Assembly (NCBI GenBank): GCA_022925895.1
Contig: JAKSYS010000675.1
Location: forward strand, 1-33,670
Length of the DNA: 33,670 nucleotides
Direction of reading: 5' to 3'
Source: Fragilaria crotonensis
Taxonomy: Eukaryota > Bacillariophyta > Fragilariophyceae > Fragilariales > Fragilariaceae
Position 1 is the stretch's first letter; each line of letters starts with the position of its first letter. The notes below the pieces were generated by a model, which was not told the origin of the DNA, searched no databases, and saw only the letters and a list, made by a program, of their open reading frames with translations. Of this stretch, positions 20,549 through 29,902 are shown piece after piece. Position numbers and translations under genes: made by a program.

Positions 20549-23498
20549 TCAGAATCCGAGATCTCGCGAAGCGGGAACTCGCCCCTTCGGAGATGCGCTC
20601 CTGAAAACGCGGCCAGAGGGGTGGGCGGACAGGAGCGGGGCGAGAAGTTCGGTGGGGCGAAACTCGGATCCCGGCGTCAGGGCGCTGAACGGCTGGGCCC
20701 GAAGGGCGGCGTCGGGTCGAGGGCGTACCGTTTGAGCACCGCGAGGTTGTGGCGGGCGGCGTCGTGCGTCCAGTCGAAGCGAAACTCCGTCGCGTGGGTG
20801 CGCGGTTGGCCGGAGTGCAAAATAGTGGCAAGGGCATCGGCCAGGCGTGGTTCGGGAGTCGTGGGAACGGCGAGTCGACGTTCGGGAGCGGGATCGTCGG
20901 CAATGGCACCAACGATGGGAACTTACCGGGAAGCGGGCGTGGCGTGTCTGCGAGGGCTGATGTCGGCGCGTCGTGGGCGTCTCCGGGCGACAATGCGCGC
21001 GCCACGGAGTGGTCGGTCGGTGGCGAGTCGAGGGCGGGGCGTAGCGCTCAGGCCCGACTTCGTTTCGTGACGGGTCGTCGCGGGCTGGCGAGAGATGCGG
21101 GCGTCGGCGACGTGGCGGGGCGAGAAGGTTCGTGCGCGTGGGTTCCCGCGGGACTGTCTCGGGCGGCAGATTCCGATAAAGTCCGGGGCGTCCTACGTGG
21201 CGTCTGTTGTGGAACTCGGCCGTCGACCGTTCCTGGTCGAACGCCCATTGCGACGGCTGTGCGACGAAGGCGGGCTGGAAGTAAGCAGATGCAGAGGGTC
21301 CTAATTTTGTTTTCTTGCTGGGCGGCGTCGCGTCGGACGAGGGGCGGCGCATGCGCGCCCGGCACTGCTCTATCCACGCTCGTACGGCGGTCGTCTGTTC
21401 GGTCGTGAGGGCGACGTGCGAGGCGCTCAAGAAACAGCTCTTGACGCACTTCCCGTTTAGGTGCCACCTGCAGCACATGTTCGGGATCGGTCCACTTCGG
21501 ACGTGATCGAGGAACACCTGCCAAGTGTCGTTCGCGTCTCTCGGGAAAAGGTCCTGCTGTGGGTTTGTGACTGCGTCCGCGGGTTGCCCGCGACGTCCGG
21601 CTCGAGCGCTCCCGGCGGCGGCTACAGGCTGCGAGTCGCCCTTTTGGTCGACTCCACGTCCCAGCCGCTCCTTGAGGAAGTCGCAGGCCGGGAAGACAAA
21701 GGCGCCGTCCTCCAACTGCTGCCGGGTGGACCTGAATTCTAGGAGTGCTGGGTTGATCTCGTCCTCGTGTTCGACTCCAGCGCAGAGAACTAGGTATTGT
21801 TGCATGCGTTTTCGATGAACCAACCTAACCTGCACGCGGCTGAGGGTCAGCGTGCGCTAGCTGGCGGAGCGTCGCCAGTGTGGAGCCGACCGCCCTGGTC
21901 AGGAAACGGCTCCACTCGTCCAACATGTGTGTGAGCGGGAATTGGCTCGAAAGGAGCTCCAGCACTCCGCTCATGTTCTCGATAAGCCGCGCGAGTTCGT
22001 GAAAATCTTTCGGCACCGTGAAGTTGAGTTTTGTCATGCTCTTGATGTCCTTCTCCGAGAAGCCCGTGGTCGTGTCGGTCGTCTTGAGTTGCATTTGCAC
22101 AAGGGTGCTGGCGTGATCAGAGGCTTCTCGCCCGATCGCTGCTGCTCGGGCGAACGTCTGGGGACCGCAACAGAAGAGGCTGAAGGCCCCTGGCCGGTCA
22201 GGTGTGTCGGCCGTGAAAGAAGCGGTGCGGATTGCGGCGCAGAAGCCCATGGGAATGAACGCGTCTCGACCTTTGGTGTTCCTCAAGAAGTGGTGGATGT
22301 GGTTTTGTACGTAGGCCACGTTGCTAAGCGTCAGGATGTCCGAGAAAGACTGGACCGGGCGGCTGCGAATCATCCTGTCGGCGTCCCTTTCGGACACGAA
22401 AGGACCATTCGTTTCGTCGACGGCGGGAAAGAGTCAAAGCCTGTCTTCGACGTTTGGGGGACGAGGTCGCTGCGTTTGCTGCCTGTCGCTCCAGTAACGT
22501 TGACAGGTTTCGAATGGCGTCCTCTGTGCGTCCTGGCGTGCTGGCATGGTCGTCCGTCCGAATGAGGCTCCTAGCTCTGACCGCCAGATGCTTGAGGTGT
22601 AGCGATTTCGCCCATTCGTCCGATCGTTTGGAGTATGCGTTTGATGCCGCCACCCCTCGCTTTGTCGGTCCCGGGGTCCTCCTCGAGTTTACCGCTACGC
22701 TGAGGACCCACCGCGGGATGTAAGAGGCTGCCTCCGCGCGGATGGTTGCTCTGGACGGGTCTGGGTCCTCGCTCGCTCTCTGTTTAATGGCGTTGACGAT
22801 CAGTAGGGCGAGCTCCTCTGGCGCGGTGACGTAAGTGTCCATGATGGCGGCTGCGATGAAGGCCGGCACCGGGACGGTGGGCTTCATCGTGAACCCGACG
22901 ACCGTGACGTCGTCTGTGTCGTCCTCGCTCGCTTCGACTGGCTTGCTTGGCTTCGCCCGGTGCTTCGTTCCGCTTCCTTTCTTCGGTCGTCCTCTGGTTG
23001 CAGTCGGCAGGGTGCCGGCTGGCTCGGCTTCGCGCGTGGCTCCGGTGCTGACGCCTGACACCTGGGCACGTGTCGTCAGAGATTCATTGATCGCCGCCAG
23101 TACGTCCGACGTAGAATTCCACGAGAGCATCCTCGACCAATCAAAAGGCGTTCCGATGTGTCGCTCTACGACCTGTTTCGTGTCGACCGCCATGGCGGCG
23201 GCGAAGCCGCCAGCCCCATCAGTGCCCAAAGGGCGTTCGTCCCGTCGTTGAGTCCATCGTCAGCGTCGTGGTGGAAGTGGTGAAAGAGTCGGATGACTCC
23301 GTGCGTGTTTACCATAAGGTGGGCGACTTCCGGAGAGCACAAGTGTACGAATCCTGTAGAATTTGTACTGACCGAGTTCGTCTTCGAATTCAAAGCGCTG
23401 AGCTTTTCGACGACCTCCCACTGGTCGAGCTTCCTGAAAACGTCCAACCACGTCAAGGTCATCGTCATCGGTGAGCGAGCGTCGTCTGACCCCTCCAT
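20549..23498 (-). pseudogene. Gag-like protein of PAT-like copy 2, frameshifted
   Basis: The start is ATG 23,498 (MEGSDDARSPMTMT). The frame breaks near 23,215, and then 23,229-22,324 reads through SWNSTSDVLAAINESL and a basic stretch TRGRPKKGSGTKHRAKPSKP. Its GRP core resembles an AT-hook, which may bind DNA. A middle domain follows (VPVPAFIAAAIMDTYVTAPE; 22,397-21,825 with KLNFTVPKDFHELARLIENM). The last long frame, 21,835-20,549, has a Cys/His finger CCRWHLNGKCVKSCFLSASH at about 21,420-21,480, then a Pro/Arg-rich tail. The role as a Gag is inferred from position and the finger. Breaks lie near 23,215, 22,400 and 21,830. Confidence 0.65.
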
Positions 23499-23535
23499 TG
23501 CGTCTGTGGTTCAAGTCGGGTCGGGGGAGAGGCCA

Positions 23536-23691
23536 GATTAACTAGAGTAGTGTCTTTGTCGATTCGAGTTCGTTCGGATTGTGAGCAATTCGTATCTTGT
23601 GTTGTGTTGTGTCGTGGTGTTCGTCTGTCTGTGTCTCGTGTTCGTCTGTCTGATGGCGACTGCCCGTCCTTTCCCGATCTTCGGACATGCC
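23536..23691 (-). repeat. Split direct repeat A1 (5' terminus) of PAT-like copy 2
   Basis: This 156-bp terminal repeat is identical or nearly so to 10,719-10,874. Its outer end GGACATGCC (plus strand) meets the Copia-1 LTR at 23,692. Confidence 0.87.
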
Positions 23692-23894
23692 AGGATCATA
23701 GGACAGGGAAACTTACAAGATAAAAGGATAAGGAGTAATAACAAGGAAGTATCAAGAATAATCTTAAGATAAGTGAGCTGCTGCTTAGATGATCAAGCAA
23801 CAGTCACCGCTTCGCTAACGCTACTTCATAAACGGCTATCTTTCTCCATACAGTACCAGTACCACGCACACAGTAACGCCACAGTATTAATTCA
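23692..23894 (-). repeat. Copia-1 3' LTR, inner 203 bp
   Basis: This is the remainder of the 3' LTR, matching 29,920-30,120 except for one cluster near 23,810. The sequence just inside it (CTCGAGGGAC in sense) is a weak polypurine-tract candidate. Confidence 0.88.
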
Positions 23895-23946
23895 GTCCCT
23901 CGAGCCCAGGATGAGTTAGACTGATACTGGGATCGCTCACAATACA

Positions 23947-24021
23947 TCGACCTGATTCCGCCACATGCTCGGCATGCCCAGGAGGTAACCGATGCCACGA
24001 CATGTGACATGCGATGAACCT
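23947..24021 (-). ncRNA. Putative conserved two-hairpin RNA motif (Copia-1 3' UTR)
   Basis: In sense orientation this lies about 20 nt after the pol stop and about 50 nt before the 3' LTR. It shares with the PAT-like spacer the blocks AGGTTCATCG, CGGTTACCTCCTGG and GGCGGAA-CAGGTCGA. The first hairpin here is CG-(C)-AUGUCAC / GUGGCAUCG (nine pairs, one bulge, loop AUGUC). It replaces the GC-rich stem of the PAT-like copies at the same place. The second is GCAUGC-CGA-GCAUGU. AGGU/ACCU and CCUG/CAGG enclose them. Sequence outside the motif is unrelated between the elements. Its function is unknown. Confidence 0.55.
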
Positions 24022-24041
24022 TGGCTTCTTGCTACGTCATA

Positions 24042-25570
24042 TCAATACATAAACCGATCGCACAAAAATTCCTTTGTCACTTGCGCCAACGGTTTGGTTA
24101 ACACATCGGCCAGATTAGTTTTCCCATCTTCTTTCGCCACTCTGATTGTACCCGCCGCAACTGCTTCCCTTGATCTGTGATAAGCTATCGCATTGTGCTT
24201 TTTCTTCAGGGTTGATTCGGGTAATGTAACATTCTTCGTCACTGCCTCGTTATCGCAAAAAACGTTAGTAGGGCTGTCAATAGGAATACCAAACATACGC
24301 AACTTATACCGCAGTCCCTCAATAAGCTCTACCGCAATGCGCATCGCCACAAATTCACTGCCAAAAGTTGAGGTTTCCACCGTGTTTTGTCGCTTACTGT
24401 ACCAAAGTATTGGCGCTCTGTTACAAAAGATGAGTATGCCGGTTTGCGAACGGCGAGTGATACGATTCCCAGCATGATCCGCATCAACGAAACAATGCGT
24501 CGACATAAAATTACCGCGAGGCTCCGGTGCGTCCCCTGAATGCATTCTTTGCGTCTCGATAGAAATCCCTCCAATCGCATTCCTTAAATCTGGTTTCATC
24601 GATATCAGGTGACTCGATCAAAAGCTAGCGTACGTTTCGGTTTCCCTTAAGGTATCCGAAGATATGATACACAGCTTGTAAATGACCGTCTCTGGGTAAA
24701 GCAAGGTGAAGACAACATCGACGTTTCCATCGCAATATCAATCCGCCCCAACTCGATCGCCCATCTTAGTATTCCAACGAGCTCTTGAAAGTAACGAGTC
24801 CCGGCCGCATTGAGCTCTGCCGTGGTATCGAGTTCCGGTCGATAGTCCGCCTTCATCACCGTCGCATCTCGTCGGCAGTCGTTGACCTAATTTATCGAGG
24901 TGAGCCTCGACGGCCGCTACTGCCGCTTTGACATATTTTTCCGATGACATCGTCCAACATTCAACACCGTTGAGAATCTTTTCGCAAAGCTCCGCTCCCA
25001 AATACATTTCAGGCTTCTCCACTTTATCGTCCTTGAGTTTGAAAGTTGTTTGTAATCCCAGCATGGTCGCCTTCGGATCGTGAGAGACGCAGAGTATATC
25101 ATCCACATAAACGAGTACCATCTCATAATACTTAAACCCATCAGCTTTCATAGCCGGTCGGATCCAAACGTCAGGGTCAGCCTTCGTTGGTTTGTAATTC
25201 AAGTCGTAAAGCGTCTCCGCTAAATGTGCTCTAAATGCCGCTCCGCTCGATTTTAATCCGTATAACGCTTTCTTCACAATCATGATCGAACCTTCCTCCG
25301 ATCCGAACTCCGGACCTGCGATGATATAAATCTTCTCCCGACAGTCTGCCGTTAAATAGGCATTCTGGATATCGCACGCAAGTAACTGTAACTCGTTCAG
25401 CGCAGCGACGAGCAACGCAATCCTAACAGAGTCTCGGGACACCACCGAGGAATAAGTCAACGCCGCAGGGGGTTCTGTCGTGTTACCATTCGCTACTAAT
25501 CTTGCCTTGCGTCTGAAGTTCTCGCCCATTTTACATCAAAAATAAAGTGACACTTGATCTTCTGATAACC
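24042..25570 (-). pseudogene. Copia-1 Pol C-terminus: reverse transcriptase and RNase H (frameshifted)
   Basis: The RT frame 25,529-24,738 has ALLVAALNELQLLACDIQNAY, KKALYGLKSSGAAFRAHLAE and the catalytic box MVLVYVDDILCVSHD (25,083-25,125). It leaves frame after AHLDKLGQRLPTRCDG near 24,875. The matching downstream piece (AELNAAGTRYFQELVGILRW, 24,859-24,647) is in another frame. RNase H lies in 24,599-24,042: CFVDADHAGN, TSTFGSEFVAMRIAVELIEG, VFCDNEAVTKN, HNAIAYHRSREAVAAG and NLADVLTKPLAQ, ending DRFMY and TGA. Two one-base losses near 25,570 and 25,527 separate it from the integrase part. All catalytic residues are visible, so decay or assembly error is slight. Confidence 0.87.
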
Positions 25571-28113
25571 AGGGGCAATTCGTTTTCACGCTTCTCCCAT
25601 TTCTCGAATGCTGGTCTCACGTTCTTCATTTCAAGGCATATCGCATCCCACCAGTATGTATCACCATTCTCCTTGTCAAATTGTAATGCTTGCGCCACAG
25701 TTTTAGGCAGCCTGATCCCGAACTTGTGTGTTCGCTGCCAATACTTTGTTTTAAGCTTCTTAAGGATCCTTTCATGCTTTCTCACAACTTCGTTAACCCA
25801 CCACGCGAACGCTGGTTCTTCATGAATACGATTAGCGAATGCAAACTCCGCCACCTTCAACGGGTATGATTGCTTCATATCTTTCAGAGCCACCCAATTG
25901 GTCGAGCCGTCACGCCATTGGCATAACAACTGCCATCCCAATGTGGTCTGTCTTCGTCGTTTTACGCCATTACTCATGGTTACAAATGCATCCTCTTGAC
26001 TTACCGCAGCTCCAGATTTCCGAAAATCGATAATATCGTCGAGCAGAACATGTCGATTGCCTTCCTCGTCGATCTCAGAGAACAAATTTTGTGCGATTAA
26101 GTTCGCAGATAACGCTTCACTGTGCCCATCCGTGAATTCGACTGTGTATTCTCTGGTGTCCATAAGAGGATTCTCGCTAGCCGTGCCAATGGGCCGACCT
26201 TCCGCATCACGCAATCGCTTAGTGACCTTACCATAATGAATGTCAGATGAATCACCAGCTCCCCTGAGTAACGCGATCTCTTTGTTCAAATATGTATCAT
26301 CGAAGACGTCGGGTGTGAACGTTTCGTCTTCCTCGGGGATAGTCTTGTCGGATATCGCTTTCTCAAATTCGGTTTTGAACTCCTGATCGTCAACTTCGGT
26401 ATATTCGTCCCAGTCCTGCAATTGTCGCTCACCATCCTGGTCTAGCGCTTCCGGATTATCCTTCAAGATTGCTGTGATCCGCTCGGAGTAATCCTTACAT
26501 CGCTCTTTCAGGTCGTCGGTACCTAATTCCAACTCAGTTATACGCTGCACTGTGGTGCGGGATATCACACGTCCGCTGATGGTCAGTATCCAGTAAGACA
26601 TTAAATTCCCGACTCGATGCGAAACACCAAGCCACCTTCCACATTTATTGTCGCCGACACCCGCATTGTCCTTGTACCATACCCAGTCGTAGAAGCTGAA
26701 ATCAAGGTACTCGGAAATGTCAGGTGTTTCTCCCGTTATCTGTTCAATGGGTGCTCTCCCTTCGAGTGAAAACACAGAGTTGGCAGTCAATGACATAATC
26801 TCGCATACCCATACTATACCGTAATCCCACAATCTTGCAGGCACACGTCGCTTAGTCATCTGTCGAAACCACCTCTTCTTCACTTCTCTAATCACCGATT
26901 CTGCTCGATTTTCCTGCGGACGATGAGGTTCACTGGTATGATGCATTATTCCATGTTTTCTTACTTGTTTCATGAATTCCGTTTTTGGTCCTGTCTGTTC
27001 GCTTGCTCCATCGGATGTGAGTAATTCAGGTACACCATAGTCTCGTATGAATTGACGCAGTGCGAGTCCTGCACCGGACTTCTTTTCCATTGGATACGCT
27101 TTCACAAAATATGACTCGTTAGCGAATATCTGCGCGCAAGTATTGTTAGTAAGTGATTTGGATTTCCCGAATAAAGTGTCCGTGTAAAATTTCTGCCCAC
27201 GCAGTTTTCGCTGATTATACATTCGGTCCGTTCGATACCGTCTGCTCAATGGTAATATCGCCGATCGCACACCCTTTTGAGTCGTTACTTGCAAGGTCTT
27301 CCTTGCTTGCGACAGTCCAATGTTCCAACGCTCGCTTAATTGTTCCGGGGATATTTGTGAATGACGCTTCTGTGACACAAAGGTATTTGTAGCGCTAACA
27401 ATTCTCCGATTCCCAATTGCTTCCACCATTTCATCGAACGAGTAAAACGATGAAATCTGCGCCAAGCCAATCTCGACATCGTGGGGGTCGAAACTTAACG
27501 CAGCAACACTGTCATTTCCGCCGACTCTGATCATCGCTTCCGCCTCCACAGTACGTGCGGCAGCAAGCCGGACGGTGTGTGGATTCCATTCAGAGTCGCA
27601 GGTCAGGTGTATGTGGGGACATGAGTCAAGTTCAGCAGGTGTGGGGGTTGAGGATTCAAAGAATAAGGTGGTTCCCATTAGTCGCAAGGGAATATCAACA
27701 TCATCGGTTTTGATACTTATCGGCACGTGAGGGTCAAAAGGGTTATCGTGTACAGTAATTCCGCCAAAACGCAGTTGGTTGGGGTTGATGAGTGAGTTTG
27801 CCAATCGATCGCCGAACCAGAGGGCTTCGTTGATGACCAGAATATACGTCTGGCCAGTGTCTTGACATGTATATGCGGTTGCTGCAGTCACGATCGGGAT
27901 GTCCCGCTCGGGTTGGTACGCTGAAGAATTATAGGGGGATACATCACATACCCGTCCTGTGAAAGAAAGGGGTAAGTAGTTACAGCCAAGTGCACACGTG
28001 TCAGCGTGTGAATCAAGTTCGCAGCGTGCAAAGTTAGACACGCTAAACGTAGAAATCGACCGTCTCAATGGAGTCAATCTGCGTGTCGATGACTTGTACG
28101 CTGCTACCGTTAG
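25531..28113 (-). CDS. Copia-1 Pol N-terminus: protease, integrase and chromo-like module
   Basis: An 860-codon open frame continues the gag frame after one TGA. Numbering from TTG 28,077: the protease box FARCELDSHADTCALG (residues 17-32) has Asp-Ser-His where most copia proteases have Asp-Ser/Thr-Gly. The integrase core has FYTD (D300), LLTSDGASEQTG (D356) and NRAESVIREVKKRW (E393), a D-D-36-E spacing. Before it stands LSERWNIGLSQARKTLQVTT, where I see no HHCC zinc finger. After an acidic linker (540-600) comes TTLGWQLLCQWRDGSTNWVA (residues 711-730), resembling a chromodomain. The RT begins at DTYWWDAICLEMKNVRPAFE. The frame ends at 25,531 through a one-base loss near 25,570. The mature products come from a polyprotein. 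Confidence 0.88.
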   Translation of the reverse strand, partial: LTVAAYKSSTRRLTPLRRSISTFSVSNFARCELDSHADTCALGCNYLPLSFTGRVCDVSPYNSSAYQPERDIPIVTAATAYTCQDTGQTYILVINEALWFGDRLANSLINPNQLRFGGITVHDNPFDPHVPISIKTDDVDIPLRLMGTTLFFESSTPTPAELDSCPHIHLTCDSEWNPHTVRLAAARTVEAEAMIRVGGNDSVAALSFDPHDVEIGLAQISSFYSFDEMVEAIGNRRIVSATNTFVSQKRHSQISPEQLSERWNIGLSQARKTLQVTTQKGVRSAILPLSRRYRTDRMYNQRKLRGQKFYTDTLFGKSKSLTNNTCAQIFANESYFVKAYPMEKKSGAGLALRQFIRDYGVPELLTSDGASEQTGPKTEFMKQVRKHGIMHHTSEPHRPQENRAESVIREVKKRWFRQMTKRRVPARLWDYGIVWVCEIMSLTANSVFSLEGRAPIEQITGETPDISEYLDFSFYDWVWYKDNAGVGDNKCGRWLGVSHRVGNLMSYWILTISGRVISRTTVQRITELELGTDDLKERCKDYSERITAILKDNPEALDQDGERQLQDWDEYTEVDDQEFKTEFEKAISDKTIPEEDETFTPDVFDDTYLNKEIALLRGAGDSSDIHYGKVTKRLRDAEGRPIGTASENPLMDTREYTVEFTDGHSEALSANLIAQNLFSEIDEEGNRHVLLDDIIDFRKSGAAVSQEDAFVTMSNGVKRRRQTTLGWQLLCQWRDGSTNWVALKDMKQSYPLKVAEFAFANRIHEEPAFAWWVNEVVRKHERILKKLKTKYWQRTHKFGIRLPKTVAQALQFDKENGDTYWWDAICLEMKNVRPAFEKWEKRENELPLVIRRSSVTLFLM

Positions 28114-29554
28114 TCATTCGGTTTTAGCTCGCTTGACGCCTTCTCGGCCACCAAAGGAATTTCCTGCATTTGCGTTTGACTTCTTCGGGGTGTCCGAATC
28201 TTTGGGCTCGTCGACCGCAGTGGCTTTTTGAAGAGAACTAATTAACGCTGTCGTCAACTGTTTGGTGGTCATTTCGCTGATAGATCGTTTCGTTCCGCCC
28301 GGTTCGCCTTTCTTGTCTCTTTCTTTGCGGATGCGGTCACGCTCTTCGTATGAGAGCTTTTCCCATTCTGCAGGAGAGTAGTAAGTGGTTTTCTCATTGC
28401 CACGCGCCCACCACGCCGCCGCGGCCACGTCCATTGTTGCCACGACCTTGTCCTCCTCTACCATTGCCGCGCGCACCTCTACCGCCTGCCGGAGGTTGTA
28501 CCGGTGTTCGCAGCACTGATACGTCGCGAGATTCTGTAATCAGGTGTCTGTGCAACTTCGAGTTCAAATGGTTAGCAGCGACAGTAAAAGTGACACCGGT
28601 GGTATTTAACTGATACCTTAATTGAGCAACAGCTGCCGTTAACGCTGAATTCTGTACTCTAGTCAATAATTCATCGACCTTTGCGCGCTCGGTTAAAGGC
28701 TCGCCCTCATCTTCGAAAATAGTAAACATCCTTTGAAGTGAGTCAAGGAATTTGTTGAAACTCAAGGCCCTTTCGGACTTGTAGTGGAGACTTTGCTGGA
28801 TCTGCTTCGCATCTGCAATTCGACGTGTGGAGTTACCTTCGCCTGCATAGTGACGTCGCAGCGCTTCCATGTCACGCCTTCCATCTTGGTATCGAGCGAC
28901 GCCTCGAATCCAATTTTCAGTGTTCTCGCCCTGTAAAAATCCAAGCAGCAAGTTGTGTACACGCCTCGAGTCAGCCTCGTAGAACTGCCCTTGAAGTGAG
29001 GCACGCGCAATCATTCGCTCAGTCGCTGTAGAATACTCACGACCTTCTTCTGGATTTGCTAACTCTCTGACAACGTAGGATAGAGGAATACCAGTGACAC
29101 CTGGAATCACCGCGAGATAATTTGTGAAAGCTTTTTCCCACTCAGGCCACTTACGCTCATCTTTAAATTTTCCGGGGTCAACCGCCTTTGCGTTAGTTGC
29201 AACCAATTCGACGTCCGACTTTCGAACTTGAGACAAACTCAAGGCCCCGAACAAAGCCTGCTCGTCGAATGGAACTTGTTCCGGCTGATCATTGGACCGG
29301 TAACAGTCTTGAACCCAGTGCATGGCGCCAACAAGTTTCTTGGTGCGTCCAAGTCCGAAGACTATGCGCCCGTTCGCCGCAGTTCTCTTACCAAACTCAT
29401 CCGCCATGTCGCGAATGTCCTTCTCGTTCAAGTAGCGGAAGTCATCGAACTGTGCGAGTCCAGCTATCATAATTCCGTTGCGCTCGCCGTCGTCGATAAA
29501 GCCAATCATCTGCAATACAGAGTCGACTGTAGTAACACCCACGTTATCAACCAT
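28114..29554 (-). pseudogene. Copia-1 Gag (one frameshift in the RGG region)
   Basis: ATG 29,554 (MVDNVGVTTVDSVLQMIGF) is chosen because it aligns with the Copia-2 Gag start; the frame is open a little further upstream. The N-terminus (LNEKDIRDMADEFGKRT, GRIVFGLGRTKKLVGAMHWV) looks like a small helical, SAM-like domain. The middle shares long identities with Copia-2 (NAKAVDPGKFKDERKWPEWE, RRHYAGEGNSTRRIADAK, QLRYQLNTTGVTFTVAANHL). A Gly/Arg-rich RGG stretch follows near 28,410-28,500. The frame shifts inside it, and the continuation (TTYYSPAEWEKLSYEERD to VKRAKTE) is at 28,440-28,114. There is no CCHC zinc knuckle; the RGG stretch probably binds RNA. Gag ends in TGA CTA with pol in the same frame. 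Confidence 0.85.
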
Positions 29555-29887
29555 GATTTCTGAGTTCGCTACGCTTAATGTTAGTGGATTCCCGTATCTA
29601 ACATTTGTCACGTACGCAGGCAAATACGCGTATGCTTTGATCCGAAGTGATCAGTTTCGAGCCGAAGCCGCTCCGCTCGCATGAACGCTAGTGAATCATC
29701 TGAAGAAACCCTCAGGATCACATTCGTTATCTGCATCCGGTACCTGCAACTAGTCGTCACTAATTAAACCAGAATAACGCAACCATAACGAATATTCGGA
29801 TATCGCTGAAAATACATGGCAATTGACAACCCTGCCTATCTGTCCCATCTCACGCTTATCAACGTTCTCGCAAACGCTCTCGCTGTG
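29555..29887 (-). other. Copia-1 5' leader
   Basis: This is non-coding sequence between the primer-binding site and the Gag ATG. It presumably carries packaging signals; I see no clear stem-loop or repeat in it. Confidence 0.6.
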
Positions 29888-29902
29888 ATGGGTCTGATAA
29901 AC
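29888..29902 (-). promoter_or_regulatory. Putative primer-binding site of Copia-1
   Basis: GTTTATCAGACCCAT (sense) directly abuts the 5' LTR end. The identical 15-mer occurs at 30,369-30,383 in Copia-2, although the two LTRs and leaders otherwise differ. This is the expected position of a tRNA primer site. The matching tRNA is not identified. Confidence 0.6.

Larger units (their letters stand above)
16813..23691 (-). mobile_element. PAT/Ngaro-like tyrosine-recombinase retroelement, copy 2
   Basis: This 6,879-bp element has the same orientation and layout as copy 1: A1 (23,536-23,691), gag, RT-RNase H, tyrosine recombinase, B1 (17,352-17,645), A2 (about 17,198-17,351), spacer and B2 (16,813-17,108). 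It is inserted in the 3' LTR of Copia-1, and the uninterrupted sister LTR gives the exact empty site with no duplicated base. It differs from copy 1 mostly by indels of 1-6 nt and a few substitutions. Confidence 0.88.

Noticed and set aside
23947-24021. HDV-like, hammerhead or twister ribozyme as the identity of the conserved RNA motif
   Set aside because: Hairpin 2 followed by GGCGGAA recalls P4 and J4/2 of HDV ribozymes, but the P1, P2 and P3 strands are not in the required order. No CUGAUGA/GAAA hammerhead core or twister core is present on either strand. It is kept as an unassigned motif.
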